Both the position numbers and the translations under genes were made by a program. Below the pieces are notes generated by a model that worked only from the letters and a program-made list of their open reading frames with translations, did not search any database and was not told where the DNA came from. Of a stretch of DNA of 64,000 bases, positions 1 to 11,256 are shown piece by piece (the first letter of the stretch is position 1; each line of letters begins with the position of its first letter). The stretch comes from Siphonodentalium dalli. Taxonomy: Eukaryota > Mollusca > Scaphopoda > Gadilida > Siphonodentaliidae. Where the stretch lies: assembly GCA_032622095.1 (NCBI GenBank), contig CP136063.1, positions 31,870,987-31,934,986 of the forward strand, given 5' to 3'.

Positions 1-449
1 TATAATTTAATTATTGCCGATGAAACCCAATTTGGAATCACAATCGCTGGAGCCTGTAATTTGCTTAGCTAGATAATTTGAGCATTGGAATTATCTTTAA
101 CCCCAAAGGTCATCGGAGTTTCTCGGTGGTTGTGACCTGATTATTTGACCTTGTGATACTAAATTATATTCTGGTATTTCATATCACAATCCAGACCCAA
201 AATGTCCAATATATAGTTGGCAGAGGCAGATAACCTAACCATACCCCCAATATTTTGCCTAAGGGTAGTCGTCAGGGTGTCGTGTTCTTCATGACCCATG
301 TTCTCACAATAAGCTACCGAATTGAACTGGCTATCATGCTTTTTTTTTATCTTCTAAAGACATTCAGCTTTGAGGAAAAAAAGAATTTGTCCGTCAGTTT
401 GGTAACAACACCTCAAATTTCACCTATGTGGCTGAACGACTAATGTATA

Positions 450-561
450 ATTAATCGATATAAGGATTTCCGGACTGGAGTTTTTGTACTCAGATCTAAT
501 ATTTTATATCCCGGTAACTATATAATACATGTTTACAAAGGGATAAATAATCCACCTTTAA
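450..561 (+). mobile_element. Fragment of TTAA-type MITE (3' end)
   Basis: This stretch matches the last 110 bases of the MITE described in full at 25143-25670: the ATTAATCGAT segment, the TTTCCGGAC segment, the CCGGTAACTATATAATACAT segment and the closing TCCACCTTTAA. The rest of the element is missing. It lies in the upstream region of zinc-finger locus 1 and recurs in the duplicate at 22480-22592, so the fragment predates the duplication. Confidence 0.75.
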
Positions 562-622
562 CCACGATTTCCTATTCTTTGGTAACTGCATGGTTTCAGG
601 CGGTCAGAAATGTTCTAGTAAT

Positions 623-730
623 GCAGACACCTAATTGGTATTAGATATGCGGGAGAAACAATCCGTTTCGGGCCATCGGCCCCTGGTCTTGTTTCTCCCG
701 CATGTCCAATACCAACGTGGTGTCTATCTG
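623..730. repeat. Inverted repeat / strong hairpin upstream of zinc-finger locus 1
   Basis: GCAGACACC, GGTATT and ATGCGGGAGAAACAA on the left are mirrored by TTGTTTCTCCCGCAT, AATACC and GGTGTC on the right, around a GC-rich loop (GGGCCATCGGCCC). Weaker complementarity extends out to about 590-790. It could be a miniature transposon remnant or a structured element in the leader region; it lies about 280 bases before the first finger ATG. The same hairpin is at 22656-22766. Confidence 0.7.
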
Positions 731-1007
731 TAACATAGACTATGTAAATTGTATTGTTCTATTCCGACCACCGCTGTTTAAAACCACTTTTTGAAATGCC
801 CCTTTCGGCGCTGACATATTATTGTATATGATGCGTGTGTTCAATGCAGGAGCGTTTTCTTTGGACACAAGTCTAATTGCATCGTCTTTCTGATAAACGT
901 AACTCTTGCATTATATATTTTGTTAAATTTAGTGAGTCATTTCTATTGATACAACACTGGAGACGGGAGAGGAGAAAAACACACCGGAGAATACTTCTCA
1001 AACACAA

Positions 1008-2695
1008 ATGGATTCGTTTAACCGATTGTACAATGGTACGAAACAAATGGATGTTCCTTCCCATCGGTGCGATATTTGTTTGATCTCGTACACCGCATCT
1101 AAAACGTTGCTGTCACATAAGAAAATCCACGCGGGAGATCGCCCACATGAAGGTGATGTGTGCAAGAAATCATTTACTCATTCGAGTCACCTGACGAAAC
1201 ATAAGATGATCCACACGGGGGATCGCACGTATCAATGTGACGTGTGCGAGAATCCGTTTACTGAGTCGAGTAATCTGACTTCACATAAGAGAATCCACGC
1301 GGGTGATATATATCGCCCGTACCAATGTGATGTGTGCGATAAATCATTTACTCGGTCGTTTATCCTGACGACACATAAGAAGATCCATACCGGAGATCGC
1401 CCGTATCAATGTGACGTGTGCGAGAAATCATTTACTCGGTCGCGTGACCTGACTTCACATAAGAGATCCACACAGGTGATCGCCCGTATCAATGTGATGT
1501 GTGCGAGAAATCATTTACTGTGTTTTGTAACCTGACTTCACATAAGAGAATACACGCGGGTGATCGCCCGTATCAATGTGATGTGTGCGAGAAATCATTT
1601 ACTGACTCGAGTGATCTGACGAAACATAAGAGGATTCACACGGGGGATCGCCCGTATCAATGTGATGTGTGCGAGAAATCATTTACTCAGCGGTGTAGCC
1701 TGGCCAGACATAAGAGGATTCACACGGGGGATCGCCCGTATCAATGTGATGTGTGTGAGAAATCATTTGCGCATTCTAGTGGCCTGGCGAGACATAAGAT
1801 GATCCACACTGGGGATCGCCCGTATCAATGTGATGTGTGCGAGAAATCATTTACTCAATCGAGTTCCCTGACGCAACATAAGAGGATCCACACGGGGGAT
1901 CGCCCGTATCAATGCGATGTGTGCGATAAGTCATTTACTCGGTTGAGGATCTTGACGGAACACAAGAGGACCCATTCCGGGGATCGCCCGTATCAATGCG
2001 ACGTGTGCGAGAAATCATTTGCGTATTCGAATGACATGGCGAGACATAAGATGATCCACACTGGGAATCGCCCGTATCAATGTGATGTGTGCGAGAAATC
2101 ATTTACTCAATCGAGTTCCCTGACGCAACATAAGAGGATCCACACGGGGGATCGCCCGTATCAATGCGATGTATGCGATAAGTCATTTACTCGGTTGAGG
2201 ATCTTGACGGAACACAAGAGGACCCATTCCGGGGATCGCCCGTATCAATGCGATGTGTGCGAGAAATCATTTGTGTATTCGAATGACATTGCGAGACATA
2301 AGATGATCCACACTGGGGATCGCCCGTATCAATGTGATGTGTGCGAGAAATCATTTACTCAGTCGAATAACTTGACCAAACATAAGATAATTCACACTGG
2401 AGATCGCCCGTAGCAATGTGATGTGTGCGAGAAATCATTTACTTTGGCGAATGACATGACGAGGCACAAGAGGATCCACACTGGGGATCGCCCGTATCAA
2501 TGTGATGTGTGCGATAAATCGTTTACTGACTCGAGTCATCCGACGAAACATAAGAGGACCCACACGGGGGATCGCGTGTGCGAGAAACCATTTACTCGGC
2601 TGACGACCCATGCGATGATCCACACTGGGGATCGCCCGTATGAATGTGATGTGTGCGAGAAATCAAACATTAGGCTAAATCACGATATTGTTTAA
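1008..2695 (+). pseudogene. C2H2 zinc-finger array, locus 1 (broken)
   Basis: About 18 tandem C2H2 fingers of 28 residues, pattern [21 protein letters not shown] joined by TGDRPYQ linkers; this family normally binds DNA in the nucleus. The ATG at 1008 opens a frame whose first finger is CDICLISYTASKTLLSHKKIH; finger 2 has lost its first cysteine (EGDVC). A one-base deletion near 1466 shifts the frame in finger 5, the array resumes at 1499, and a TAG at 2411-2413 replaces the linker tyrosine. Two more fingers and a degenerate one follow until the array is cut at 2664. A three-finger block (QSSSLTQ, RLRILTE, YSNDMAR) is repeated twice. The frameshift is private to this copy; the TAG is shared with locus 2. 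No KRAB, BTB, SCAN or ZAD domain is visible. I read it as a pseudogene. Confidence 0.88.
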
Positions 2696-4271
2696 GATCT
2701 ATAACCTATTACTAGTAGATAATTGTAGAGAATACATTAATTATATATACAATATAAAGGAAACCCATTGATAAAGAGCGTTGTATTGTGTTATTTAATG
2801 TGTATATGTATATATAGACATACTAAATTAAGTCCCTCCTATATATAAACACTTATATTTTCTCCTGGGTCTGTCCCCATATAACAATGTATGCAAACGG
2901 TTCTTAATCCTTTAAATGCTATGTTTCAATAACAGGTATAGTATATGGGCTATCCTCCCTATATGAACAACGGTACCTCCGATGACAAGATAACAAAACA
3001 ACCTTGCCACGATAGTGTGAGTAATCAACAACGCAATGTTTACCTCTTGTAACAGTGTAGTTACTTTCTGATAATTGGCTCCATAATTGGCTTTACCCAT
3101 TGATAAAGAGCGTTGTATTGTGTTATTTAATGTGTATATGTATATATAGACATACTAAATTAAGTCCCTCCTATATATAAACACTTATATTTTCTCCTGG
3201 GTCTGTCCCCATATAACAATGTATGCAAACGGTTCTTAATCCTTTAAATGCTATGTTTCAATAACAGGTATAGTATATGGGCTATCCTCCCTATATGAAC
3301 AACGGTACCTCCGATGACAAGATAACAAAACAACCTTGCCACGATAGTGTGAGTAATCAACAACGCAATGTTTACCTCTTGTAACAGTGTAGTTACTTTC
3401 TGATAATTGGCTCCATAATCATACAATACCACCCAAAAAGCGGTTTTCGACGGTTTATATGCAAATTATGTATATTAAGCATGATTGTTACGATTATCTG
3501 GAATTTCCACCCTAGCATGCATGCATAAACAAGTGTATGTATTGTTTAATACCATTAGATGTGATGCATAATATCGGAAACTCAAACTCCCCGTGCAACA
3601 TATGTTTAAATTAAAAAAGAATATGGACGCATTATATTATTAATCTGTCCGTCTGTCGGTCTGTCCATCCATATACTCGATTTTGACTTATGGATAATAA
3701 CTTTATAAAGTATCAACTGGATAACATGTAATTTTGGTATTTGGGTATACTACATACAGAGACAGGTCGGGTCCATATTCTGGGACCGCTGGCCAACTTC
3801 GACCATATATTGCTATGGCCCCCTTTTTGTTGGTATTCTCTCCCTTGTTCATCTCCCTATGAGGTGTTTGGTGGGTTCAACTGAATTGGCTGGAATTTGG
3901 TCTGGAAATTTACTGGACTAATAAACGGGTAAAGTTAGGATTTGGAATCCGCCCGACCAATTTTAACATGAGTTATACACGTTGTTGATTCGTTTCCGGC
4001 GAATATGCCACATCATGGATAAAGAGCGTCTGCGTTTTTAGTTGGTTTTTATACGAGAATATGATAAAGAGCGATTAATCCAAGGTAGTCTAGACTGGTA
4101 TATTCTATGTTTTTGTTACTCTCATCATGACATTTGTAAACTGCCGCAAGGTAGACTGCTCTGGATACCATTAGTGATATTCCACTACCGGAATCCAAGA
4201 CAGGGGTGCCTCTACTGTGGAACCGGGATACGAGCATCCCTCTGCTCATATGTTTATGGGTATCACAAAAC
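2661..4271 (+). repeat. Anonymous 1.6-kb direct duplication, copy A
   Basis: From AATCAAACATTAGG (2661) to TTTATGGGTATCACAAAAC (4271) the sequence recurs as two pieces, 4464-4599 and 8887-10029, the gap being the retrotransposon at 4600-8886. Copy A contains an extra 332-bp tandem unit. I see no long ORF, transposase motif or clean terminal repeat, so its nature is unknown. Confidence 0.85.
2764..3420 (+). repeat. Two tandem 332-bp units
   Basis: CCCATTGATAAAGAGCG begins at 2764 and again at 3096, and the intervening sequence is repeated with almost no change up to about 3420. The near-identity implies a recent tandem duplication. The other large copy (8887 onward) has only one unit. Confidence 0.9.
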
Positions 4272-4463
4272 ATTAGAACCGAAACCACAAACAAACGTTC
4301 TGTATTTGAAATTCGTTTAAGCTAGAGATGCTCTCTTGATGACCCATGCTGGTTATTTATTTTCTGATTCCCAACATTCTAAAGACCATTTTCGGCATGA
4401 TCGTAGTAAACATTTTCCAAATTATATAATTTAATGTTTCCTCCATGTTATCAAGCCACGCTG

Positions 4464-4599
4464 ATAATCAAACATTAGGCTAAATCACGATATTGTTTAA
4501 GATCTATAACCTATTACTAGTATATAATTGTAGAGAATACATTAATTATATATACAATATAAAGGAAACCCATTGATAAAGAGCGTTGTATTGTGTTAT
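4464..4599 (+). repeat. Anonymous direct duplication, copy B, left piece
   Basis: This matches 2661-2798 and stops at TGTGTTAT, where the minus-strand retrotransposon begins. The matching sequence resumes at 8887 on the far side. Bases 4272-4463 are unique and contain nothing recognisable. Confidence 0.85.
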
Positions 4600-7500
4600 C
4601 AGAATAGTTTATTTCATGACAAATCATATATAGTATCTAGTACATAAAAAAGTAAATATAACAAAAATAGACAAGTCATGTGGAGGCGACATGACCTATC
4701 GGGTCGTCTTCCTGTCGCCACCCTAAAATTAAAGATATTGTTATTGATTCTTTGATAATAATAAATCCGGTCATGACATGTGAGAGCTGGTTACATCGTC
4801 GTTTATCCATTTGTTCAGGATTAAGTTAAATATTTCGTCTAGATTAGAATTTGTCGGTTTACAGCATTCAATTTATTTAATGGTGCAAGTGGACTGTTTG
4901 ATATTTCGTTTATATCCTCGAACTTTTTCAATAAGTGAATTCTTTGATTAAATTTGCAAGATAATATTAAAATGTTATACTGAAAGTCCACCTGCACATA
5001 TATCATTAGCATAACAAGTATATATATGGTATATTTCAATGTATTAGTAAATATATAAAATCAATATATATTTTCCATATATATATTTCCACCGAAATAG
5101 CACTGAACTGGGCACCTGCCAGAACGTGCGACGTGAATGAGACAACGGTATTAGGTTATTGAATTAAAATAAGATGAGAGTAAGAAATCAAAAATCTGAA
5201 ATCATATCGCAAATAAGTGAGGTACGACTTATATTGACGTATTCTTTTTTCCGTTTAGTACCAAAATACAGAGTAAGCTGTGTTAATGTTGAACAATCTG
5301 GACAAAATCTGTTTGTGCATTTAACAGTCAGTGAATAATTCCCAATAATTGTCTTAGAAATGTGGTTCACAAAGGCCGACTTAGGTCGAATATTTTGGGT
5401 AGCCTTATTAAGATTATTCCAGATTTTCGGAAAAACATGGAGAGGTAATTTTTCTGTGAACTTAATTCGTGATTTTGTTTCTCGGATTTTGCCTGTTGAT
5501 CTGGTATTCATACTCGGGTGTGTGTATATGCTAAAGCTGTTATTAAATGACTTGGGGAGGTTGGTATTCATCCAGTTGTGCATATAAAGGCATACCCGTT
5601 GCATGTAAAGGTCTTGTAATTTCAAGATGTTGTTAGTTTTAAATAAAGGTTCAGTATGGCTATTGTAGCGTTTTTTGTTAATGGCTCGGATCGCTTTTTT
5701 CTGTAAAACAACAACTTGGTTGTGGGTACCGGCATTGCCCCATAGCTCAATTCCATAAAGAATATGGGAGTGTACTAATGTAAGATACAGCATACGTAGA
5801 CAGTCAAACGGAAGGAAATTTTTTACTCGATTTATAGCATATAAGGAGTTACTAATTTTTGCACAAACAGCTTTCACGTGGTGTTCGAATGATAGGTGTT
5901 CATCAATGTGTATTCCAAGAAACTTAAATGATTTCTCCTGACAGTCTACTCCAATTCTTATAATTTGCTCTCCATTTATAGTTAGTGTGTGATTTCCAAC
6001 TATATATGGGCCATTTTTAGGTTGTATCAGCATATATTTGGTTTTTTTAGTGTTTAGTGATAGCCTATTAGTTCGACACCGTTTACTTAGTTTTGCAAGT
6101 TCTTTGTTAAAGTTGTCATACAAATAATCAAGGTTATGGTTTGATGAGTATACAGTGGTGTCATCTGCAAAAGATAACAATGACAAGTCAGTAGATTTGT
6201 GCATATCGTTTACATAAATCAAAAAGAGAATCGGCCCGGCCACAGATCCCTGGGGGACTCCACATGTAATGGGAAGTTTAGATGAAACCCTACCTTCTAG
6301 ATCCACGTATTGAAGTCTATTATTCAAATAATTTCCAAACCAATGATTGGCTTTGCCTCTTATTCCATAGGTTTCAAGTTTTTTTAATAGAATTTTGTGG
6401 TTTATTGTATCAAAAGCTTTGGAGAAGTCGATAAATGCAGAGAGTGTACAATCTTTTGTTTTCTTATCATTATTTAGACCCACGTCGTTAATTAACTTCA
6501 GAATGGGGTGAATTGTGGAGTGTTCTTTACGAAATCCATATTGATTGTGATAGAGGGCATCATGCTTGTTAATAAATTCGACAAGTCTTAAACAGACAAT
6601 TTTTTCTAAGATTTTTGAAAATGTAGGAAGAATACTAATAGGGCGATAATTTTCTAACAGTTTTGGATCTCCAGATTTAAATAAAGGGATGACCCGTGCT
6701 ATCTTCATGTTGTCAGGAATAATTCCAGTTTCCATAGATAGATTAATGATATAGCTTAGAGGTTTGGAAATTTCATTGATGACACTCTTCATTAGTGAAG
6801 AAGTAAGACCATCACAGTCTGTGCTATGTTTTACTTTACAAGAAGAGACGATTCTTTGTAATTCTTCTGGTGTAGTAGGGCGGAAAAAATGTGTTTCATT
6901 ACACGGTGTAGGTAGGTATGAAGAAAAATGTTCCCCTGTACTTTTTATTTTTTCAGATTCAATGGCTCCAATGTTAGAAAAATAGTTATTAAATGCTTCT
7001 GCAGCATCTTTACGATCTGATCTGTCAATGCCATCTATATTAAATGACAAAGGATATTCCATTTTTTTAGATCTCTTTTGGATTATCTCTGAAATTAGTT
7101 TCCATGTGTTTTTCATGTCATATTTGTATTCATTAATCATATGTTTATAATGAAAGGTTTTACTTGCTCGTTTAATTCTATTAAAGTATTTACAAAATTC
7201 TTTATATTTATTTACATTCACTTCACATGGTTCCTTTAATTTTATATGAAAGAGCTTAGCTTTGTGTTCTGAAGATTTAATAAGTCCTTTGGTAATCCAT
7301 GGTTTCTGTTTAATAGATTTTGTTCTGAGCTTTTTTAGCGGAAAAGCTATTTCAAAGGCGTTCAAGTAGATTTCCATGAATGAATTATATGATTCATGTG
7401 GGCAGCTTTGCCCAACAACATTATTATAATTCGCGGATATTAACAGTCTTTTAAAACAAGATATATTTTCATCACTAAATATACGATGGTATTGTATCTC

Positions 7501-8886
7501 GGGTCTCTTTTCATGATATTTAACTTTTTGTTTACTCTTGAAACAGAGAAAAGAACCGAAGTGGTCCGCTAAGTCAGTCAGTACTATGCCAGTTTCATAA
7601 TCAACTGAGTGGTCATTAATCAAGATTTGATCGATCAGAGTAGCAGTAAATTCTGTAACTCTAGTTGGTTTAGTTATTGTTGGTAAGAAACTAGAAGCAA
7701 AGATATAATTGATAAAATTATTCGTTTTTTCATGTCTACCATACTTTAATAAGTCAATGTTGAAATCACCCATTAAAATTGTTTTTTTATGACCATTATC
7801 AAACTGAACCATTTTTTCATTCATAAGTTTAATAAATTTGTCCAAGTCAGCCTTTGGTGCCGTGTTTGGCCTATAAATAGTTCCAACAATATATGTTTTG
7901 TTTTTATTAGTTACAACTTCAACAAACAATGATTCAAATACATGTGGAATGAATGTCGATAAATCATCTCGAATTTTATAGGATAGGTCGTTCCGAATGA
8001 AAATCCCTACACCACCATGGCAGTCGTCTCCATCAGGGCGACATCTTTTAATCAGGGGATGGTAACCATTTAGAGGGAAATCAATAATATCAGGTGATCT
8101 GAAGATTTCAGTTACCCCAATAACACCAAGTTTTGATTTGTTATTCTGCATTTCATATATTAATGTGTTAAAGTCATCCCAGTGAGAATTGAGGCTTTGA
8201 CAATTTAAGTGGAATACTGATAAACAATCATTGTTAGTATCTATATTGTCATGAAACCTTTTTGGAGTAAAGTATTGGCAATCAGGTATTTGTAGGATTG
8301 TTTCATCGTTATGTTCACTTATATCCAGGGCATCGGGGCCAGAAATTATGTTTTTCAAGTCAAATTCTAGACCCTCTTCAAGTTTGTCGAGTGCCACAGT
8401 GCTATTGGTAAATGTTTCAGCCATAATCAATTATAATACCGTTATAAACCATCAATTTGAAATATTTAAAGTGTATAAATCTTGTAGACTGAATATATAT
8501 AGGAAGGTGAAGTTTAAAACTTATTTTGTTCTGGCTCTCACATGTCATGTACTTACAACGGGTGATCTGAGCACGAGAAAATGAAGAAAAATTCATTGAA
8601 TGATCCTCACGACATATTTAATAACCGCCATATAGATTAGTCTATACTTGAAGTAATTCGTCGGTATTTAGAAGAAATTAATGCATATATATCGTAAATG
8701 AAATTCAAAAAGCAACACGACTCAGTGTATTGATCGAATATATTAAGATTCAAATAAATTCGTTTAGATAATCGACTATATAATTAGATTTATGTGATTA
8801 GAATATTAGGTAAATTCAGGCCATATACATGGCGTTAGGATCATTAGTTGATATATCACAATCACAAGAATATTTGAAAAATATTG
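4600..8886 (-). mobile_element. Non-LTR retrotransposon, single ORF (CR1/Jockey group)
   Basis: The insertion is bounded by the two halves of an anonymous repeat whose unfilled form is at 2791-2805 and 3123-3137. On the minus strand the element runs from a roughly 460-base 5' leader (8886 to 8425) through one long ORF to a 590-base 3' region whose last bases include AATAAA about a dozen bases from the end (near 4600). Compared with the empty site about two T residues are missing and no target duplication is visible. No separate ORF1 is present, so it is a one-ORF element or lacks ORF1. Clade within the CR1/Jockey group is uncertain. Confidence 0.82.
5188..8424 (-). CDS. Endonuclease / reverse transcriptase polyprotein of non-LTR retrotransposon
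   Basis: The ORF encodes 1078 residues from the ATG at 8424 (MAETF...). An in-frame TTG two codons upstream is not the likely start. Residues about 65-300 form an apurinic-type endonuclease: HLNCQSLNSH, GDFNID near 219-224, and the closing LADHFGSF. Residues about 500-800 form the reverse transcriptase: NYRPISILPTFSKILEK, FIDFSKAFDTINH, GVPQGSVAGP near 721 and catalytic FADD at 752-755. The C-terminal third keeps the usual thumb/tail region ending with a small Cys cluster (RFCPDC). In this family the endonuclease nicks target DNA and the enzyme copies the element RNA at the nick. The frame has no stops, so the copy is young and potentially able to make protein. Confidence 0.93.
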   Translation of the reverse strand: MAETFTNSTVALDKLEEGLEFDLKNIISGPDALDISEHNDETILQIPDCQYFTPKRFHDNIDTNNDCLSVFHLNCQSLNSHWDDFNTLIYEMQNNKSKLGVIGVTEIFRSPDIIDFPLNGYHPLIKRCRPDGDDCHGGVGIFIRNDLSYKIRDDLSTFIPHVFESLFVEVVTNKNKTYIVGTIYRPNTAPKADLDKFIKLMNEKMVQFDNGHKKTILMGDFNIDLLKYGRHEKTNNFINYIFASSFLPTITKPTRVTEFTATLIDQILINDHSVDYETGIVLTDLADHFGSFLCFKSKQKVKYHEKRPEIQYHRIFSDENISCFKRLLISANYNNVVGQSCPHESYNSFMEIYLNAFEIAFPLKKLRTKSIKQKPWITKGLIKSSEHKAKLFHIKLKEPCEVNVNKYKEFCKYFNRIKRASKTFHYKHMINEYKYDMKNTWKLISEIIQKRSKKMEYPLSFNIDGIDRSDRKDAAEAFNNYFSNIGAIESEKIKSTGEHFSSYLPTPCNETHFFRPTTPEELQRIVSSCKVKHSTDCDGLTSSLMKSVINEISKPLSYIINLSMETGIIPDNMKIARVIPLFKSGDPKLLENYRPISILPTFSKILEKIVCLRLVEFINKHDALYHNQYGFRKEHSTIHPILKLINDVGLNNDKKTKDCTLSAFIDFSKAFDTINHKILLKKLETYGIRGKANHWFGNYLNNRLQYVDLEGRVSSKLPITCGVPQGSVAGPILFLIYVNDMHKSTDLSLLSFADDTTVYSSNHNLDYLYDNFNKELAKLSKRCRTNRLSLNTKKTKYMLIQPKNGPYIVGNHTLTINGEQIIRIGVDCQEKSFKFLGIHIDEHLSFEHHVKAVCAKISNSLYAINRVKNFLPFDCLRMLYLTLVHSHILYGIELWGNAGTHNQVVVLQKKAIRAINKKRYNSHTEPLFKTNNILKLQDLYMQRVCLYMHNWMNTNLPKSFNNSFSIYTHPSMNTRSTGKIRETKSRIKFTEKLPLHVFPKIWNNLNKATQNIRPKSAFVNHISKTIIGNYSLTVKCTNRFCPDCSTLTQLTLYFGTKRKKEYVNISRTSLICDMISDF

Positions 8887-10029
8887 AATGTGTATATGTA
8901 TATATAGACATACTAAATTAAGTCCCTCCTATATATAAACACTTATATTTTCTCCTTGGTCTGTCCCCATATAACAATGTATGCAAACGGTTCTTAATCC
9001 TTTAAATGCTATGTTTCAATAACAGGTATAGTATATGGGCTATCCTCCCTATATGAACAACGGTACCTCCGATGACAAGATAACAAAACAACATTGCCAC
9101 GATAGTGTGAGTAATCAACAACGCAATGTTTACCTCTTGTAACAGTGTAGTTACTTTCTGATAATTGGCTCCATAATCATACAATACCACCCAAAAAGCG
9201 GTTTTCGACGGTTTATATGCAAATTATGTATATTAAGCATGATTGTTACGATTATCTGGAATTTCCACCCTAGCATGCATGCATAAACAAGTGTATGTAT
9301 TGTTTAATACCATTAGATGTGATGCATAATATCGGAAACTCAAACTCCCCGTGCAACATATGTTTAAATTTAAAAAGAATATGGACGCATTATATTATTA
9401 ATCTGTCCGTCTGTCGGTCTGTCCATCCATATACTCGATTTTGACTTATGGATAATAACTTTATAAAGTATCAACTGGATAACATGTAATTTTGGTATTT
9501 GGGTATACTATATACAGAGACAGGTCGGGTCCATATTCTGGGACCGCTGGCCAACTTCGACCATATATAGCTATGGCCCCCTTTTTGTTGGTATTCTCTC
9601 CCTTGTTCATCTCCCTATGAGGTGTTTGGTGGGTTCAACTGAATTGGCTGGAATTTGGTCTGGAAATTTACTGGACTAATAAACGGGTAAAGTTAGGATT
9701 TGGAATCCGCCCGACCAATTTTAACATGAGTTATACACGTTGTTGATTCGTTTCCGGCGAATATGCCACATCATGGATAAAGAGCGTCTGCGTTTTTAGT
9801 TGGTTTTTATACGAGAATATGATAAAGAGCGATTAATCCAAGGTAGTCTAGACTGGTATATTCTATGTTTTTGTTACTCTTATCATGACATTTGTAAACT
9901 GCCGCAAGGTAGACTGCTCTGGATACCATTAGTGATGTTCCACTACCGGAATCCAAGACAGGGGGGCCTCTACTGTGGAACCGGGATACGAGCATCCCTC
10001 TGCTCATATGTTTATGGGTATCACAAAAC
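8887..10029 (+). repeat. Anonymous direct duplication, copy B, right piece
   Basis: This matches 3129-4271 of copy A over about 1.14 kb with scattered substitutions and ends at the same TATCACAAAAC, where a MITE fragment begins. Bases 8425-8886 before it belong to the retrotransposon 5' leader. Confidence 0.87.
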
Positions 10030-10030
10030 T

Positions 10031-10324
10031 AATGTCACAGATTGGTTGTTTATATTGTTTTGTTCCACAGATATAAGCGATAATGAGTATAATTAACGTT
10101 TATTTGTGACAAAATTGCACAATATAATTTCTGGTCTCTGTTAACTGTAACCACTATTGTTCGTTAGCTGAACAAACACACCTTTTTAGACCAGAAAATA
10201 TTCGAAATAAAATTAATATTAATCGATAGAAGCATTACCGGACAGGAGTCTTCGATTCAAATCTAATATTCTATACCCCGGTAACTATATAATACATGTT
10301 TACAAAGAGATAATCCACCTTTAA
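10031..10324 (+). mobile_element. TTAA-type MITE, 3' half
   Basis: This matches the right half of the MITE family, from the AATGTCACAGATTGGTTG segment to the terminal AAGAGATAATCCACCTTTAA. The left half is missing and the junction coincides with the end of the anonymous duplication. Confidence 0.82.
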
Positions 10325-11240
10325 CAATAATATAACAGACGAAAAGCGTTGTTTCTTAAGGTCAATGCATATGCAGGTAGAACATTTCAAATCAATTGGC
10401 CAAGCCGTTTCGATGATATAAGAAATAAAACCTCGATTTCACATTTTTGCAAGTCATTCCAGGGGCGCGAAAACCCCCACAAAATCAGGGATTCAAGTAT
10501 CCATAACATGAGAAGTTTAAGTCCGATTTGAAAACTTCTAGTGGAATAGTAATCAGCGGCAAATAAAGATCATATTCACCAAATGACATCAAACAAATTC
10601 GCCAAAATAGTTTTGAGATGCATACCAACACGCCCGTTATCCCAAACCGGAAGAGAAATCCGTTAACCATATATAACTTTATACAGAGTAGAATTTGGTG
10701 CGCATCATCTCAATATATTAAGCCATTCTGGGGTTTCCTATAAAGAGCGTTCTTTTATCTAGTAGCGAACTTTTAATCTGGAAGTGCGAACCATATAAAT
10801 GCTCGAACCGGAAGTGCGAACCACATACATGCGCGAATACCAGCCGTTTCGGAGGAGATACGTTAACAACAATAAAACAGATAAAGAGCGTTTCCTAAGA
10901 TCAAGGTCATACAAAATTCTCTATTAGTGTATCGACTGCTTATGCTTAATGGCTATGGATGTACGAAATTTCAAATCAATCGGCCAAGCCGTTTCGACGA
11001 TATAAGAAATCAAAATCGATTTTTCAAGTCATTCTGGTGACGCAAAAAAAAAAATCAGGAAAATGGCGATAACTCCGAAGGTCAAGGTTCGATAAAATTC
11101 TCAATAGGCCATTTTACAAGATGTTCCAAAGTTATATACTGAAACCGAAAACAGCAGGTGGATCGGTCCAGCCATTCCTGAGATATAATCATGTTATTGG
11201 AATAAGAAGAATGAACAATAATAATAAAAGCCAGAAGAAT
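10325..11240 (+). repeat. Non-coding region with a diverged direct repeat
   Basis: Blocks at about 10325-10520 and 10862-11050 share CAATTGGCCAAGCCGTTTCG-like text, ATATAAGAAAT and the GCAAGTCATTC segment in the same order. I find no coding signal and no terminal structure. The motif ATAAAGAGCG occurs at 10740 and 10881. Confidence 0.5.
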
Positions 11241-11256
11241 TACAATATAATTACAT

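Larger units (their letters stand above)
1..2664 (+). repeat. Segmental duplication, copy A (matches 22034-24592)
   Basis: The window begins inside a block that recurs almost base for base from 22034 onward: about 1 kb of upstream AT-rich DNA followed by a zinc-finger array. The match stops at 2664, where the finger array is cut in mid-finger and unrelated AT-rich sequence begins. The copies differ by small indels, by three fingers present only here (about 1220-1470) and by a 60-bp triplication present only in copy B. Bases 1-450 hold no gene I can recognise. Confidence 0.9.

Noticed and set aside
1140..2690. Regularly spaced near-identical units that could suggest a CRISPR array
   Set aside because: The 84-bp period translates into C2H2 fingers with TGDRPYQ linkers, and there are no unique spacers of constant length.
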